Of a stretch of 44,806 nt of DNA, positions 25,554 through 33,280 are shown piece by piece (positions within the stretch are counted from its first letter, which is position 1; each line of letters starts with the position of its first letter). This DNA is from Streptomyces tateyamensis (GTDB taxonomy: Bacteria; Actinomycetota; Actinomycetes; Streptomycetales; Streptomycetaceae), in NCBI RefSeq assembly GCF_003205575.1, contig NZ_PYBW01000110.1:1-44806 (forward strand), given 5' to 3'. Below the pieces are notes generated by a model. The model made no database searches and was not told the origin of the DNA. It saw nothing but the letters and a program-made list of their open reading frames with translations. The translations under genes and the position numbers were made by a program.

Positions 25554-26765
25554 GTGGAGTTTCGGCAGTCCAGCAAACTCGCGGGCGTGTGCTACGAGAT
25601 CCGCGGCCCGGTGGTCGACCAGGCGAACGCCCTGGAGGAGGCCGGCCACAGCGTGCTGCGCCTGAACACCGGCAACCCGGCCCCGTTCGGCTTCGAGGCC
25701 CCGGAGGAGATCCTCCAGGACATCATCCGCAACCTGCCGAACGCGCACGGCTACAGCGACTCGCGCGGGATCCTGCCGGCCCGCCGCGCGGTGGTCCAGT
25801 ACTACCAGCAGCGCGGCGTCACCGGCGTCGGCGTGGACGACGTCTACCTCGGCAACGGCGCCTCCGAGCTGATCCAGATGTCCGTCCAGGCCCTGGTGGA
25901 CGACGGCGACGAGGTGCTCGTCCCGGCCCCGGACTTCCCGCTGTGGACGGCGGTGGTCCGGCTGGCCGGCGGCAGGGCGGTGCACTACCTCTGCGACGAG
26001 CAGGCCGACTGGTACCCGGACCTCGACGACATCGCCGCCAAGATCACGGACCGCACCAAGGCGATCGTGGTGATCAACCCGAACAACCCCACCGGCGCGG
26101 TGTACCCGAAGGAGCTGCTCACCGGGATCCTGGACCTGGCCCGCCGGCACGGGCTGATGGTGCTGGCCGACGAGATCTACGACAAGATCCTCTACGACGG
26201 CGTCGAGCACCACTGCCTGGCCGCACTCGCCGACGACGTGCTCACCCTCACCTTCAACGGCCTCTCCAAGGCCTACCGGGTGGCCGGCTTCCGCAGCGGC
26301 TGGCTGGTGGTCTCCGGCCCGAAGGAGCACGCCAGGGACTACCTGGAGGGCCTGACCATGCTGGCCGGCATGCGGCTGTGCCCCAACGTGCCGGCCCAGT
26401 ACGCGGTACAGGCGGCACTCGGCGGCCACCAGTCGATCCACGACCTCACGCTGCCGAACGGCCGGCTGACCGAGCAGCGTGACGTGGTCTGGCGGGCGCT
26501 CAACGAGCTGCCGGGGGTGAGCTGCGTCAAGCCGAAGGGGGCGCTGTACGCCTTCGCCAAGCTGGACCCGGCGGTGCACCGGATCCACGACGACGAGCAG
26601 TTCGTCCTGGACCTGCTGCTCCGCGAGAAGATCCACATCGTCCAGGGCACCGGCTTCAACTGGCCCCGCCCGGACCACTTCCGCTTTGTCACGCTGCCCC
26701 GCGCCCAGGACCTGGAGACGGCGATCAGCCGGATCGGCCGCTTCCTGGCGACCTACCGTCAGTAG
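25554..26765 (+). CDS. PLP-dependent aminotransferase, alanine-aminotransferase type
   Basis: The 403-residue class I/II aminotransferase has INPNNPTGAVYP for substrate and PLP binding, ADEIYDKILYDG with the pyridine-contacting aspartate, and the Schiff-base lysine K239 in FNGLSKAYRVAGFRSGW. The N-terminus FRQSSKLAGVCYEIRGPV is characteristic of the actinobacterial AlaA-like group, which makes alanine from pyruvate. GTG 25554 has GGGAGG five bases upstream and gives that N-terminus. It is divergent from the HxlR gene and could be its target. Confidence 0.92.
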   Translation: MEFRQSSKLAGVCYEIRGPVVDQANALEEAGHSVLRLNTGNPAPFGFEAPEEILQDIIRNLPNAHGYSDSRGILPARRAVVQYYQQRGVTGVGVDDVYLGNGASELIQMSVQALVDDGDEVLVPAPDFPLWTAVVRLAGGRAVHYLCDEQADWYPDLDDIAAKITDRTKAIVVINPNNPTGAVYPKELLTGILDLARRHGLMVLADEIYDKILYDGVEHHCLAALADDVLTLTFNGLSKAYRVAGFRSGWLVVSGPKEHARDYLEGLTMLAGMRLCPNVPAQYAVQAALGGHQSIHDLTLPNGRLTEQRDVVWRALNELPGVSCVKPKGALYAFAKLDPAVHRIHDDEQFVLDLLLREKIHIVQGTGFNWPRPDHFRFVTLPRAQDLETAISRIGRFLATYRQ

Positions 26766-26861
26766 CGCCTGCTCCGGCCGGGGCTGACGGACATTCACTC
26801 GAAAGATCCTGCGCACCCGTAGGCGCACGCCTCCCCCGCGCTGCCGTACGCGGCTTACCGG

Positions 26862-26898
26862 CCGTCGATCTTCCACTGAGACTGAGGAAGATCGACGG
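26862..26898. promoter_or_regulatory. 13-bp perfect inverted repeat before the geosmin synthase gene
   Basis: CCGTCGATCTTCC (26862-26874) pairs with 26886-26898, with an 11-nt loop ACTGAGACTGA. It ends 24 bases before the geosmin synthase start and 97 bases after the aminotransferase stop. It could be an operator, an mRNA leader hairpin or the upstream terminator; there is no U-tract. Confidence 0.55.
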
Positions 26899-26922
26899 TC
26901 GACTCATGCCTGGGGGGCTCCC

Positions 26923-29229
26923 GTGACCACGCAACCGTTCCAGTTGCCGGACTTCTACCTGCCGCACCCGGCCCGGCTCAACCCGCACCTGGAGGCGGCC
27001 CGGGCGCACACCCGGGTGTGGGCGCGCGAGATGGGCATGCTGGAGGGCTCCGGCATCTGGGACCTCCAGGACCTGGAGGACCACGACTACGCGCTGCTGT
27101 GCGCCTACACCCACCCGGAGTGCGACAGCACCGCGCTGGATCTGGTCACCGACTGGTACGTCTGGGTCTTCTTCTTCGACGACCACTTCCTGGAGACCTT
27201 CAAGCGGTCGCTGGACCGGGTCGGCGGCAAGGCCTACCTGGACCGGCTGCCGCTCTTCATGCCGATGGAGTGGACCCCGCAGGACGGGTCCGCCGGCTTC
27301 CCCGAGCCGACCAACCCGGTCGAGGCCGGCCTCGCCGACCTGTGGGCCCGCACCGTGCCGCACATGTCGATGGACTGGCGGGCCCGGTTCCGCGAGTCCA
27401 CCGAGCACCTGCTCAACGAGTCGCTCTGGGAGCTCTCCAACATCAACGAGGGCCGGATCGCCAACCCGGTGGAGTACATCGAGATGCGCCGCAAGGTCGG
27501 CGGCGCCCCCTGGTCGGCCGGTCTGGTGGAGTACGCCGCGCGCGCCGAGGTGCCCGCCTCGGTGGCGCGCAGCCGCCCGCTGCGGGTGCTGCGCGACACC
27601 TTCTCGGACGGCGTCCACCTGCGCAACGACCTGTTCTCCTACCAGCGCGAGGTCGGTTCCGAGGGCGAGCTGAGCAACGGCGTGCTGGTGCTGGAGACCT
27701 TCCTCGACTACTCCACCCAGCAGGCCGCCGACGCGGTCAACGAGCTGCTCACCAGCCGCCTGCACCAGTTCGAGAACACCTTCTTCACCGAGCTGCCCCC
27801 GCTCTTCGCCGAACACCGGCTCAGCGCACCGGAGATGGCCCGGGTGCTGGCCTACGCCAAGGGCCTGCAGGACTGGCAGTCCGGCGGCCACGAGTGGCAC
27901 ATGCGCTCCAGCCGCTACATGAACGACCGAGTCGGCAGCCGAGGTTCGTCCTTCTCGGCGGTCCCGGCAGGCCTCGGGACCTCCGCCGCCGACCTGCGCC
28001 GGCTGATCGACCCCCAGGTGCTGCGCAGCTTCAGCCACGTCCCCTACCAGCCGGTGCCCGAGTACCGGGTGCCGGCCATGTACCAGCCCTTCACCCCGGC
28101 GCTCAGCCCCCACCTCGAAGGGGCCCGGCGCGCCAGCGCCGCCTGGGCCCGAGCCCGCGGCTACCTCGACTTCCGCCCCGGACTGGCGGATTCGGGCGTC
28201 TGGGACGAGCGCAAGCTCGCCACCGCCGACCTGGCGCTCTGCTCGGCGGGCATCGCTCCGGACGCCACGCCGGAGGAGTTGGAGCTCTCCGCCGAGTGGC
28301 TGATCTGGGGCACCTACGCCGACGACTGGTTCCCGATCGCCTACGGCCACCCCGCCGACCTGGCCGGGGCCCGCGCCTGCGTGGACCGGCTGGCCCGGTT
28401 CACCCCGACCACCGAGGTCACCGCCGTCCCGCAGCCGGTCACCCTGCTGGAGCAGGGCCTGGCCGAGCTGTGGGCCCGCACCGCCGGGCCGATGGGGCCG
28501 GCGGAGCGCGAGCCCTTCGCCGCAGGGATCCACCGGATGCTGGAGAGCTGGGTCTGGGAGATCGCCAACCGCGCCGAGAACCGGATCCCCGACCCGGTGG
28601 ACTACATCGAGATGCGGCGCGACACCTTCGGGTCGGAGATGACCCTGAGCCTGACCAGGCTCGGCCGCCGGCGCTCCACGCCCGCCGAGGTCTGGGCGAG
28701 CGGCACCGTCAAGGCGATGGAGCAGGCGGCCGCGGACTACGCCTGGCTGATCAACGACCTGCACTCCTACCGCAAGGAGGTGCAGTTCGAGGGCGAGCTG
28801 CACAACGCCGTGCTGGTGGTGCAGAACTTCCTCGGCTGCGACCTGGAGCACGCGCTGCGGGTGGTGACCGACCTGCAGACCTCCCGGATGCGCCAGTTCG
28901 AACACCTGACGGCACTCGAACTCCCCCAGCTCTACCGGGACTTCGACCTCACCCCGGAGCAGTGCGCGGAACTCGACGCCTACGTGGGCGATCTGCGGAA
29001 CTGGATGAGCGGCATCCACGTCTGGCACCGGAGCGTGGCCCGGTACCACGACTCCGAGTTCGAGTACCAGCCCGCCGCCCACCGGGCCCGGGTGGCCGCG
29101 GCCGCCGCCGGTGCGCCCAATACCGCCGGTACCGCCGGTCCCGTCTTCCGGATCCCCGGCCCGAACGGCCTCGGCACCTCCGCCGCGCAGCTCCTCACCA
29201 CCCTGCTCACCAGCGGCGCCCGGCGCTGA
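26923..29229 (+). CDS. geoA: Bifunctional germacradienol/geosmin synthase
   Basis: The 768-residue two-domain terpene cyclase matches the Streptomyces geosmin synthase. The N-terminal domain ionises farnesyl diphosphate to germacradienol, and it carries D86-D87 in DDHFLE and the NSE motif NDLFSYQRE. The C-terminal domain converts germacradienol to geosmin. It has DDWFP where the S. coelicolor enzyme has DDYYP, and NDLHSYRKE as second metal site. A flexible Ala/Gly/Pro-rich linker around residues 340-380 joins them, and the tail is also Ala-rich. GTG 26923 follows a G-rich stretch; a six-codon frame (ATG 26906) ends in a TGA overlapping this GTG, so coupled initiation is possible. Confidence 0.96.
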   Translation: MTTQPFQLPDFYLPHPARLNPHLEAARAHTRVWAREMGMLEGSGIWDLQDLEDHDYALLCAYTHPECDSTALDLVTDWYVWVFFFDDHFLETFKRSLDRVGGKAYLDRLPLFMPMEWTPQDGSAGFPEPTNPVEAGLADLWARTVPHMSMDWRARFRESTEHLLNESLWELSNINEGRIANPVEYIEMRRKVGGAPWSAGLVEYAARAEVPASVARSRPLRVLRDTFSDGVHLRNDLFSYQREVGSEGELSNGVLVLETFLDYSTQQAADAVNELLTSRLHQFENTFFTELPPLFAEHRLSAPEMARVLAYAKGLQDWQSGGHEWHMRSSRYMNDRVGSRGSSFSAVPAGLGTSAADLRRLIDPQVLRSFSHVPYQPVPEYRVPAMYQPFTPALSPHLEGARRASAAWARARGYLDFRPGLADSGVWDERKLATADLALCSAGIAPDATPEELELSAEWLIWGTYADDWFPIAYGHPADLAGARACVDRLARFTPTTEVTAVPQPVTLLEQGLAELWARTAGPMGPAEREPFAAGIHRMLESWVWEIANRAENRIPDPVDYIEMRRDTFGSEMTLSLTRLGRRRSTPAEVWASGTVKAMEQAAADYAWLINDLHSYRKEVQFEGELHNAVLVVQNFLGCDLEHALRVVTDLQTSRMRQFEHLTALELPQLYRDFDLTPEQCAELDAYVGDLRNWMSGIHVWHRSVARYHDSEFEYQPAAHRARVAAAAAGAPNTAGTAGPVFRIPGPNGLGTSAAQLLTTLLTSGARR

Positions 29230-29230
29230 A

Positions 29231-29273
29231 CCGAGGGTGCGGCGGGCCCCGGTCAGGCCCGCCGCACCCTCGG
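29231..29273. terminator. Bidirectional hairpin terminator
   Basis: An 18-bp perfect stem (29231-29248 with 29256-29273) and 7-nt loop lie between the convergent geosmin synthase and secreted esterase genes. Confidence 0.75.
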
Positions 29274-29284
29274 GTGACCGAGCG

Positions 29285-31657
29285 TCAGCTGCCGCCCCAC
29301 CGCCCGGCGCCGCCCCAGAGCATCCCCATCGATCCGGTGTTCAGCGTGCCGTTCCCGAGGCCGGTGTACAGCCGCAGGTCGTTGTTGGCGTCGATGCCCG
29401 CGATGTCGGCCTTGCCGTCGTGGTCGAAGTCGCCGGCCGTGATCGCCCCGAAGCCGCCCCACTGGCCGCCGCCGGGCCACATCAGGCCGCCTGACGAGGT
29501 GTTGATCGTCCCGTCGCCGTTACCGGCGTACAGCCGCATGTCGTTGTTGGCATCGATGCCCGCGATGTCGGCCTTGCCGTCGCCGTTGAAGTCGCCCGCC
29601 GCGAGCCCGTGGAAGTTGACCCAGTTCCCGTTGCCCGCCAGCATCTTCCAGCCGCCCGTGCCGGTGTTCAGCGTGCCGTCGCCGTTGCCCAGGTAGAGGC
29701 GCAGGTCGTTGTTGGCGTCGATGCCCGCGATGTCGGCCTTGCCGTCACCGTTGAAGTCACCGGCAACGATCGCCTTGAAGCCCTGCCAGAGCCCGCCGCC
29801 CGGCCACATCAGCGCGCCGCCGTTCAGGTGGCCCTGGCCGTCGCCGGTGTACAGGCGCAGGTCGTTGTTGGCGTCGATGCCGGCCAGGTCGGCCCTGCCG
29901 TCACCGTTGAAGTCACCGGCCGCAATCGCCTTGAAGCCCTGCCAGAGCCCGCCGAGCGGCCACATCTGGGCGCCCGGGCCGATATTCAGGGTGCCGTCGG
30001 CATTGCCGGGGTAGAGCCGCAGGTCGTTGGTGTCGCCGACGACCGCCAGGTCCGTCCGGCCGTCGCCGTTGAAGTCCCCGGCCGCCGTCAGCACGGAGCT
30101 GCGCAGCGGCGGGCAGGTCCGGGCGGGCGCGGGCATCGCGGCAGGCTGGTCGGCCGTGAACGCCAGGTTGTAGAAGGCCAGCAGGCCGGCGCCGTTGTCG
30201 TTGGTGATCCAGTTCCCCGGACCGTCGTGGCCCAGGTAGCTGACCCCGGTGGCCCCGGTGGCCGGCCCGCTCAGCTGCAGCACCACCATTCCGGGCTGGA
30301 CGGCCACCGAACTGACCTTGGCCGTGCTGCCGTTGACCAGGAAGTCGTCGGCCGGACCGCAGGGCAGGTTCAGCCGGTCGGTGCTGTTGCGCAGCGCGAT
30401 GGAGATCCGGCTGTGGTCGGCGGCGGAGAACCAGGCGGTGGCCGGGCTCGGCGGGGTGGCCGCGGTGGCGCTGCCGCCGTACAGGTCGTACGCGACGGTG
30501 GCGAAGTCGTGGTCGGCCAGCGCCTGGTAGCCGCCGCGGTAGTAGAAGTGGCAGTTGTTGTTGGGCATCGCGTCCAGGCCCTGGCGGTCCACTCCGTCGG
30601 TGCTCAGCAGCGTCACCCCGGGCAGGTCGCTGTAGCCGCGCTGGGCGTCCCGCTCCTGGTAGGAGCGCTGGAAGGTGGTGGAGCCGTACGGCATGCAGCC
30701 GTTGCGGATCTGGTGCGGGTAGACATGCTGCAGGCCGGGGTAGTCCTGCTGCCAGGCGGTCAGCACGGTGCCGAAGCCGGACGTCTGGGCCGCCACGTCG
30801 TTGTTGTCCGACTCGCCCTGGTACCAGAAGATGCCGCGCACCTGGTTCTGCACCCCGGCCCGCTGCGCCCGGCTGAGCAGTCGGCCGTAGTTGGTGCTGG
30901 TGTCAGCGTGGTTGGCCGGGTTGGGCTTGAAGACGTCGATCGGCATGCCGTCCTGGCTGCCCTGCAGGACCGCCACCGGGACGCCGTAGGTGTCCACGAT
31001 CCGCCTGCCCATCCGCACCGCGTACTGGCCCACCACCCCGGCGTCCTGGTAGCCGTCGCCCGTGGCCTGCCGCCAGGTGTTGTCCGCGGCGGAGGCCGCG
31101 CTGTCAGCGGTGGAGGAGCCGAAGGTCCGCACCCAGGGCGACTGGTCCGGGGCGCTGCTGTTGTCCGCGGCGCCGTCGTAGCGCTGGCGGGCCGCGCCGT
31201 TGGACTGCCCGTCGTCCAGGTAGACGTCGCCTGCGACGACGTCGGTCCAGCTGTTCTGCAGCACGGTGGTGCTGCCGACCGCGTAGAGCGAGAAGGTGTA
31301 GGCGGTCAGGCCCGCGGTGATGGTCGGGGCGAAGGAGAACGCGGCGCCGGTGCCGGCCACCGGGACGGTGGTGCTGGAGAACGGCGAGCCGTCCCTGGTC
31401 ACGTCCAGTCGCATCGCGCTCGGCTGACCCTGCGTCACCTGGCCGGCCACCCGCACCACGGCGGTGTTCGCGGCCGGGTCGCGCGGATAGAGCTGATGCG
31501 TCGTCGGCGCCTGGCTGTAACTCACCGCGGTCAGCGTGTCCGCGGCGACCGGCCCGGCCGCCGGCAGCAGGCCGGCCAGTGCGAGTACGGCGGCCGAAGC
31601 CGTCAGAAAGGCGGTACGACCGCGAATCCGGCCGCGCCGGAGCGAAGCGTGCAGCAC
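29285..31657 (-). CDS. Secreted SASA-type carbohydrate esterase with FG-GAP repeats
   Basis: The 790-residue protein has a signal peptide (RRGRIRGR, hydrophobic AFLTASAAVLALAGLL, cleavage near AAD at residue 40). An immunoglobulin-like strand region precedes the catalytic domain. The SASA (sialate O-acetylesterase-like, SGNH) domain has DDGQSNGAAR with serine S152 and FWYQGESDNND around residue 285. Five FG-GAP/VCBS repeats of about 52 residues close the C-terminus (AAGDFNGDGRTDLA and similar, with calcium-binding DxNxDG). It probably removes acetyl or similar groups from extracellular polysaccharide while the propeller binds substrate. GTG 31657 has AGGGGA upstream; a palindrome at 31688-31701 lies just before it. 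Confidence 0.88.
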   Translation of the reverse strand: MLHASLRRGRIRGRTAFLTASAAVLALAGLLPAAGPVAADTLTAVSYSQAPTTHQLYPRDPAANTAVVRVAGQVTQGQPSAMRLDVTRDGSPFSSTTVPVAGTGAAFSFAPTITAGLTAYTFSLYAVGSTTVLQNSWTDVVAGDVYLDDGQSNGAARQRYDGAADNSSAPDQSPWVRTFGSSTADSAASAADNTWRQATGDGYQDAGVVGQYAVRMGRRIVDTYGVPVAVLQGSQDGMPIDVFKPNPANHADTSTNYGRLLSRAQRAGVQNQVRGIFWYQGESDNNDVAAQTSGFGTVLTAWQQDYPGLQHVYPHQIRNGCMPYGSTTFQRSYQERDAQRGYSDLPGVTLLSTDGVDRQGLDAMPNNNCHFYYRGGYQALADHDFATVAYDLYGGSATAATPPSPATAWFSAADHSRISIALRNSTDRLNLPCGPADDFLVNGSTAKVSSVAVQPGMVVLQLSGPATGATGVSYLGHDGPGNWITNDNGAGLLAFYNLAFTADQPAAMPAPARTCPPLRSSVLTAAGDFNGDGRTDLAVVGDTNDLRLYPGNADGTLNIGPGAQMWPLGGLWQGFKAIAAGDFNGDGRADLAGIDANNDLRLYTGDGQGHLNGGALMWPGGGLWQGFKAIVAGDFNGDGKADIAGIDANNDLRLYLGNGDGTLNTGTGGWKMLAGNGNWVNFHGLAAGDFNGDGKADIAGIDANNDMRLYAGNGDGTINTSSGGLMWPGGGQWGGFGAITAGDFDHDGKADIAGIDANNDLRLYTGLGNGTLNTGSMGMLWGGAGRWGGS
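29295..30090 (-). repeat. Five FG-GAP-coding repeats
   Basis: The 3' part of the esterase gene holds five units of about 160 bases. A block of about 39 bases around GTTGTTGGCGTCGATGCC recurs almost unchanged at 29374, 29542, 29713 and 29865, so recent internal duplication or gene conversion is likely. Each unit codes one FG-GAP/VCBS blade. Confidence 0.85.
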
Positions 31658-31687
31658 GTGAACGTCCCCTAGTGGATCGATCCAACA

Positions 31688-31701
31688 CGAACGGGCGTTC
31701 G
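31688..31701. promoter_or_regulatory. Palindrome CGAACG-GG-CGTTCG, putative TetR operator
   Basis: This 14-bp palindrome lies 30 bases before the esterase start and shares GAACG-N2-CGTTC with the site at 32684-32697 beside the tetR gene. The same protein may bind both. Confidence 0.45.
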
Positions 31702-31759
31702 CCAGTATGACGGGTGACCGATCAGGAACCGCTGGAAGACAGGCCCTAGGATCCGGACC

Positions 31760-32092
31760 ATGACCGTCGCCCGCTCCGCCCTGCTCTTCCTGCTCGCCGC
31801 CCTGCTGGAGATCGGCGGGGCCTGGCTGGTCTGGCAAGGGGTGCGGGAGCACCGGGGGTGGGGCTGGATCGGGGCGGGGATGGTGGCGCTGGGTGCGTAC
31901 GGGTTCGTGGCCACCCTGCAGCCGGACAGCCACTTCGGCCGGGTGCTGGCGGCGTACGGCGGGGTCTTCGTGGCCGGGTCGCTGGCCTGGGGCGTACTGG
32001 TGGACGGCTTCCGGCCGACCCGCTACGACGTGCTCGGCGCGCTGGTCTGCCTGGCCGGGGTCGGCGTGATCATGTACGGCCCGCGCCGCTGA
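31760..32092 (+). CDS. YnfA/UPF0060-family membrane protein
   Basis: The 110-residue protein has four membrane helices and the YnfA markers LLEIGGAWLVWQG and RVLAAYGGVFVAGSLAWG, followed by RPTRYDVLGALVCLAGVGVIMYGPR. YnfA proteins have the small multidrug resistance fold; export activity has been reported for some but is not readable here. It has no Shine-Dalgarno sequence and follows TAGGAT (31747-31752) by seven bases, so it is probably leaderless. It ends eight bases before the convergent tetR gene. Confidence 0.9.
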   Translation: MTVARSALLFLLAALLEIGGAWLVWQGVREHRGWGWIGAGMVALGAYGFVATLQPDSHFGRVLAAYGGVFVAGSLAWGVLVDGFRPTRYDVLGALVCLAGVGVIMYGPRR

Positions 32093-32099
32093 CGTCTGC

Positions 32100-32654
32100 T
32101 CAGGCCGCTGCCACCGCCCGGACCGCCGCCGCCAGCTGACCGGCCACCACCGCCGGCTCGCCGAGCGCCGCGCCCACCATCGCGCCGTCCCGCAGCAGCA
32201 TCAGCATCCCGGCCCGCTGCTCCGGCTCGCCCACCCCCAGCTCCGCGAGCACCCGCACGAACAGCGCGCGCAGCCAGGCCCGGTGCGCCGCGATCGCCTG
32301 CGCCACGGGGCTGGCGGCGTCCGGGTACTCGGCGGCCGCGTTGATGAACGGGCAGCCGCGGAAGCCCGGCCGGCACATCTCCTCGCCGAGCCTGGTCACG
32401 AACAGCTCCAGCGCCCGGTCCGCGGTCAGCCCCGGGAAGGCCGCCGCCACCTGGGCCCGCACGCCGGCGTCCCAGTGCTCGACGTAGCTGCGGACCAGCT
32501 CCTCCTTGCTCGGGAAGTGCCGGTAGAAGGTGGCCCTGGTGACCCCGGCCTCGGTGACGATCCGGTCCACCCCCACCGCGTGGATGCCCTCGGCGTAGAA
32601 CAGCCGGGTGGCCGTGTCGAGCACCCGGTCACGGGCGGCGGAAGGTGTACTCAC
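32100..32654 (-). CDS. TetR/AcrR-family transcriptional regulator
   Basis: The 184-residue repressor has a standard N-terminal helix-turn-helix: RDRVLDTATRLFYAEGIHAVGVDRIVTEAGVTRATFYRHFPSK in parts over residues 8-50. The ligand domain contains GCPFINAAAEYPD and RAWLRALFVRVLAELG. The start is GTG 32654. Palindrome AGAACG-AA-CGTTCT lies 30 bases upstream, in the spacer shared with the divergent peroxiredoxin gene, so it probably represses itself and that gene. The ligand is unknown; the cysteines at GEEMCRPGFRGCPF could allow redox sensing, but this is speculative. Confidence 0.9.
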   Translation of the reverse strand: MSTPSAARDRVLDTATRLFYAEGIHAVGVDRIVTEAGVTRATFYRHFPSKEELVRSYVEHWDAGVRAQVAAAFPGLTADRALELFVTRLGEEMCRPGFRGCPFINAAAEYPDAASPVAQAIAAHRAWLRALFVRVLAELGVGEPEQRAGMLMLLRDGAMVGAALGEPAVVAGQLAAAVRAVAAA

Positions 32655-32683
32655 AAGGTCGACCGTACTACCATCCCCAAGGG

Positions 32684-32697
32684 AGAACGAACGTTCT
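32684..32697. promoter_or_regulatory. Palindrome AGAACG-AA-CGTTCT, putative TetR operator
   Basis: The site lies 30 bases before tetR and 50 bases before the divergent peroxiredoxin gene. Its core is shared with 31688-31701. Confidence 0.55.
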
Positions 32698-32746
32698 GTC
32701 TAGCAGCCGCCCAGTCGGCCGCTCCCCTTCCCGGAAGGACCGCACC

Positions 32747-33223
32747 ATGGCCAAGTCCCCCGAGCTCGGCGCCCCGGCCCCGGACTTCACGCTGCCCGGT
32801 CTGCTGCTGGGCGAGGACGGCGCCGAGCGCCGCGACTACCGGCTCGCCGATGCCAAGGGCCACCCGCTGGTGCTGGTCTTCTACCCCGGCGACAACACCG
32901 CGGTCTGCACCAAGCAGCTCTGCTCCTACACCTCGGACCTGGACCGGTTCCGCGACCTCGGCGCAGCCGTCTGGGCGGTCAGCCCGCAGGACCTGGACAG
33001 CCACGAGGGCTTCGCCCGCCGCTACGACCTGCGCTTCCCGTTGCTCGCCGACCCGGACCGCACCGTGGCCAAGGCCTTCGGCATCGCCGTCCCGGGCCTA
33101 GGCCTGCGCCGCTCGGTCTTCATCCTGGACGGCGACGGCACGGTCCGCTGGCGCCACATCGCGCTGGCCGGGCTCACCTTCCAGAACACCGACACCCTGA
33201 CCGAGGCCCTCGCCGCGCTCTGA
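32747..33223 (+). CDS. bcp: Thioredoxin-dependent peroxiredoxin, Bcp/PrxQ type
   Basis: The 158-residue protein reduces hydroperoxides using thioredoxin. The catalytic set is P47, T51 and peroxidatic C54 in YPGDNTAVCTKQLC, and C59 five residues on is the resolving cysteine typical of the Bcp/PrxQ group. ATG 32747 has GGAAGGA seven bases upstream. It is divergent from tetR, whose likely operator lies in the spacer, so it may be induced with the TetR ligand. Confidence 0.92.
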   Translation: MAKSPELGAPAPDFTLPGLLLGEDGAERRDYRLADAKGHPLVLVFYPGDNTAVCTKQLCSYTSDLDRFRDLGAAVWAVSPQDLDSHEGFARRYDLRFPLLADPDRTVAKAFGIAVPGLGLRRSVFILDGDGTVRWRHIALAGLTFQNTDTLTEALAAL

Positions 33224-33234
33224 CACCGTGTCAT

Positions 33235-33264
33235 CCCCGGACCGGGATCCCTCCCGGGCCGGGG
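33235..33264. terminator. Hairpin terminator
   Basis: Arms 33235-33247 and 33252-33264 pair with one mismatch between the convergent peroxiredoxin and MBL-fold genes. A small palindrome TGACAC-C-GTGTCA (33221-33233) precedes it. Confidence 0.55.
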
Positions 33265-33280
33265 TGACTCACCCGCGGCC

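Noticed and set aside
29295..30090. Regularly spaced repeats that could suggest a CRISPR array
   Set aside because: The repeats are coding, in frame, about 160 bases long and translate to FG-GAP blades. There are no short repeats with unique spacers and no cas genes.
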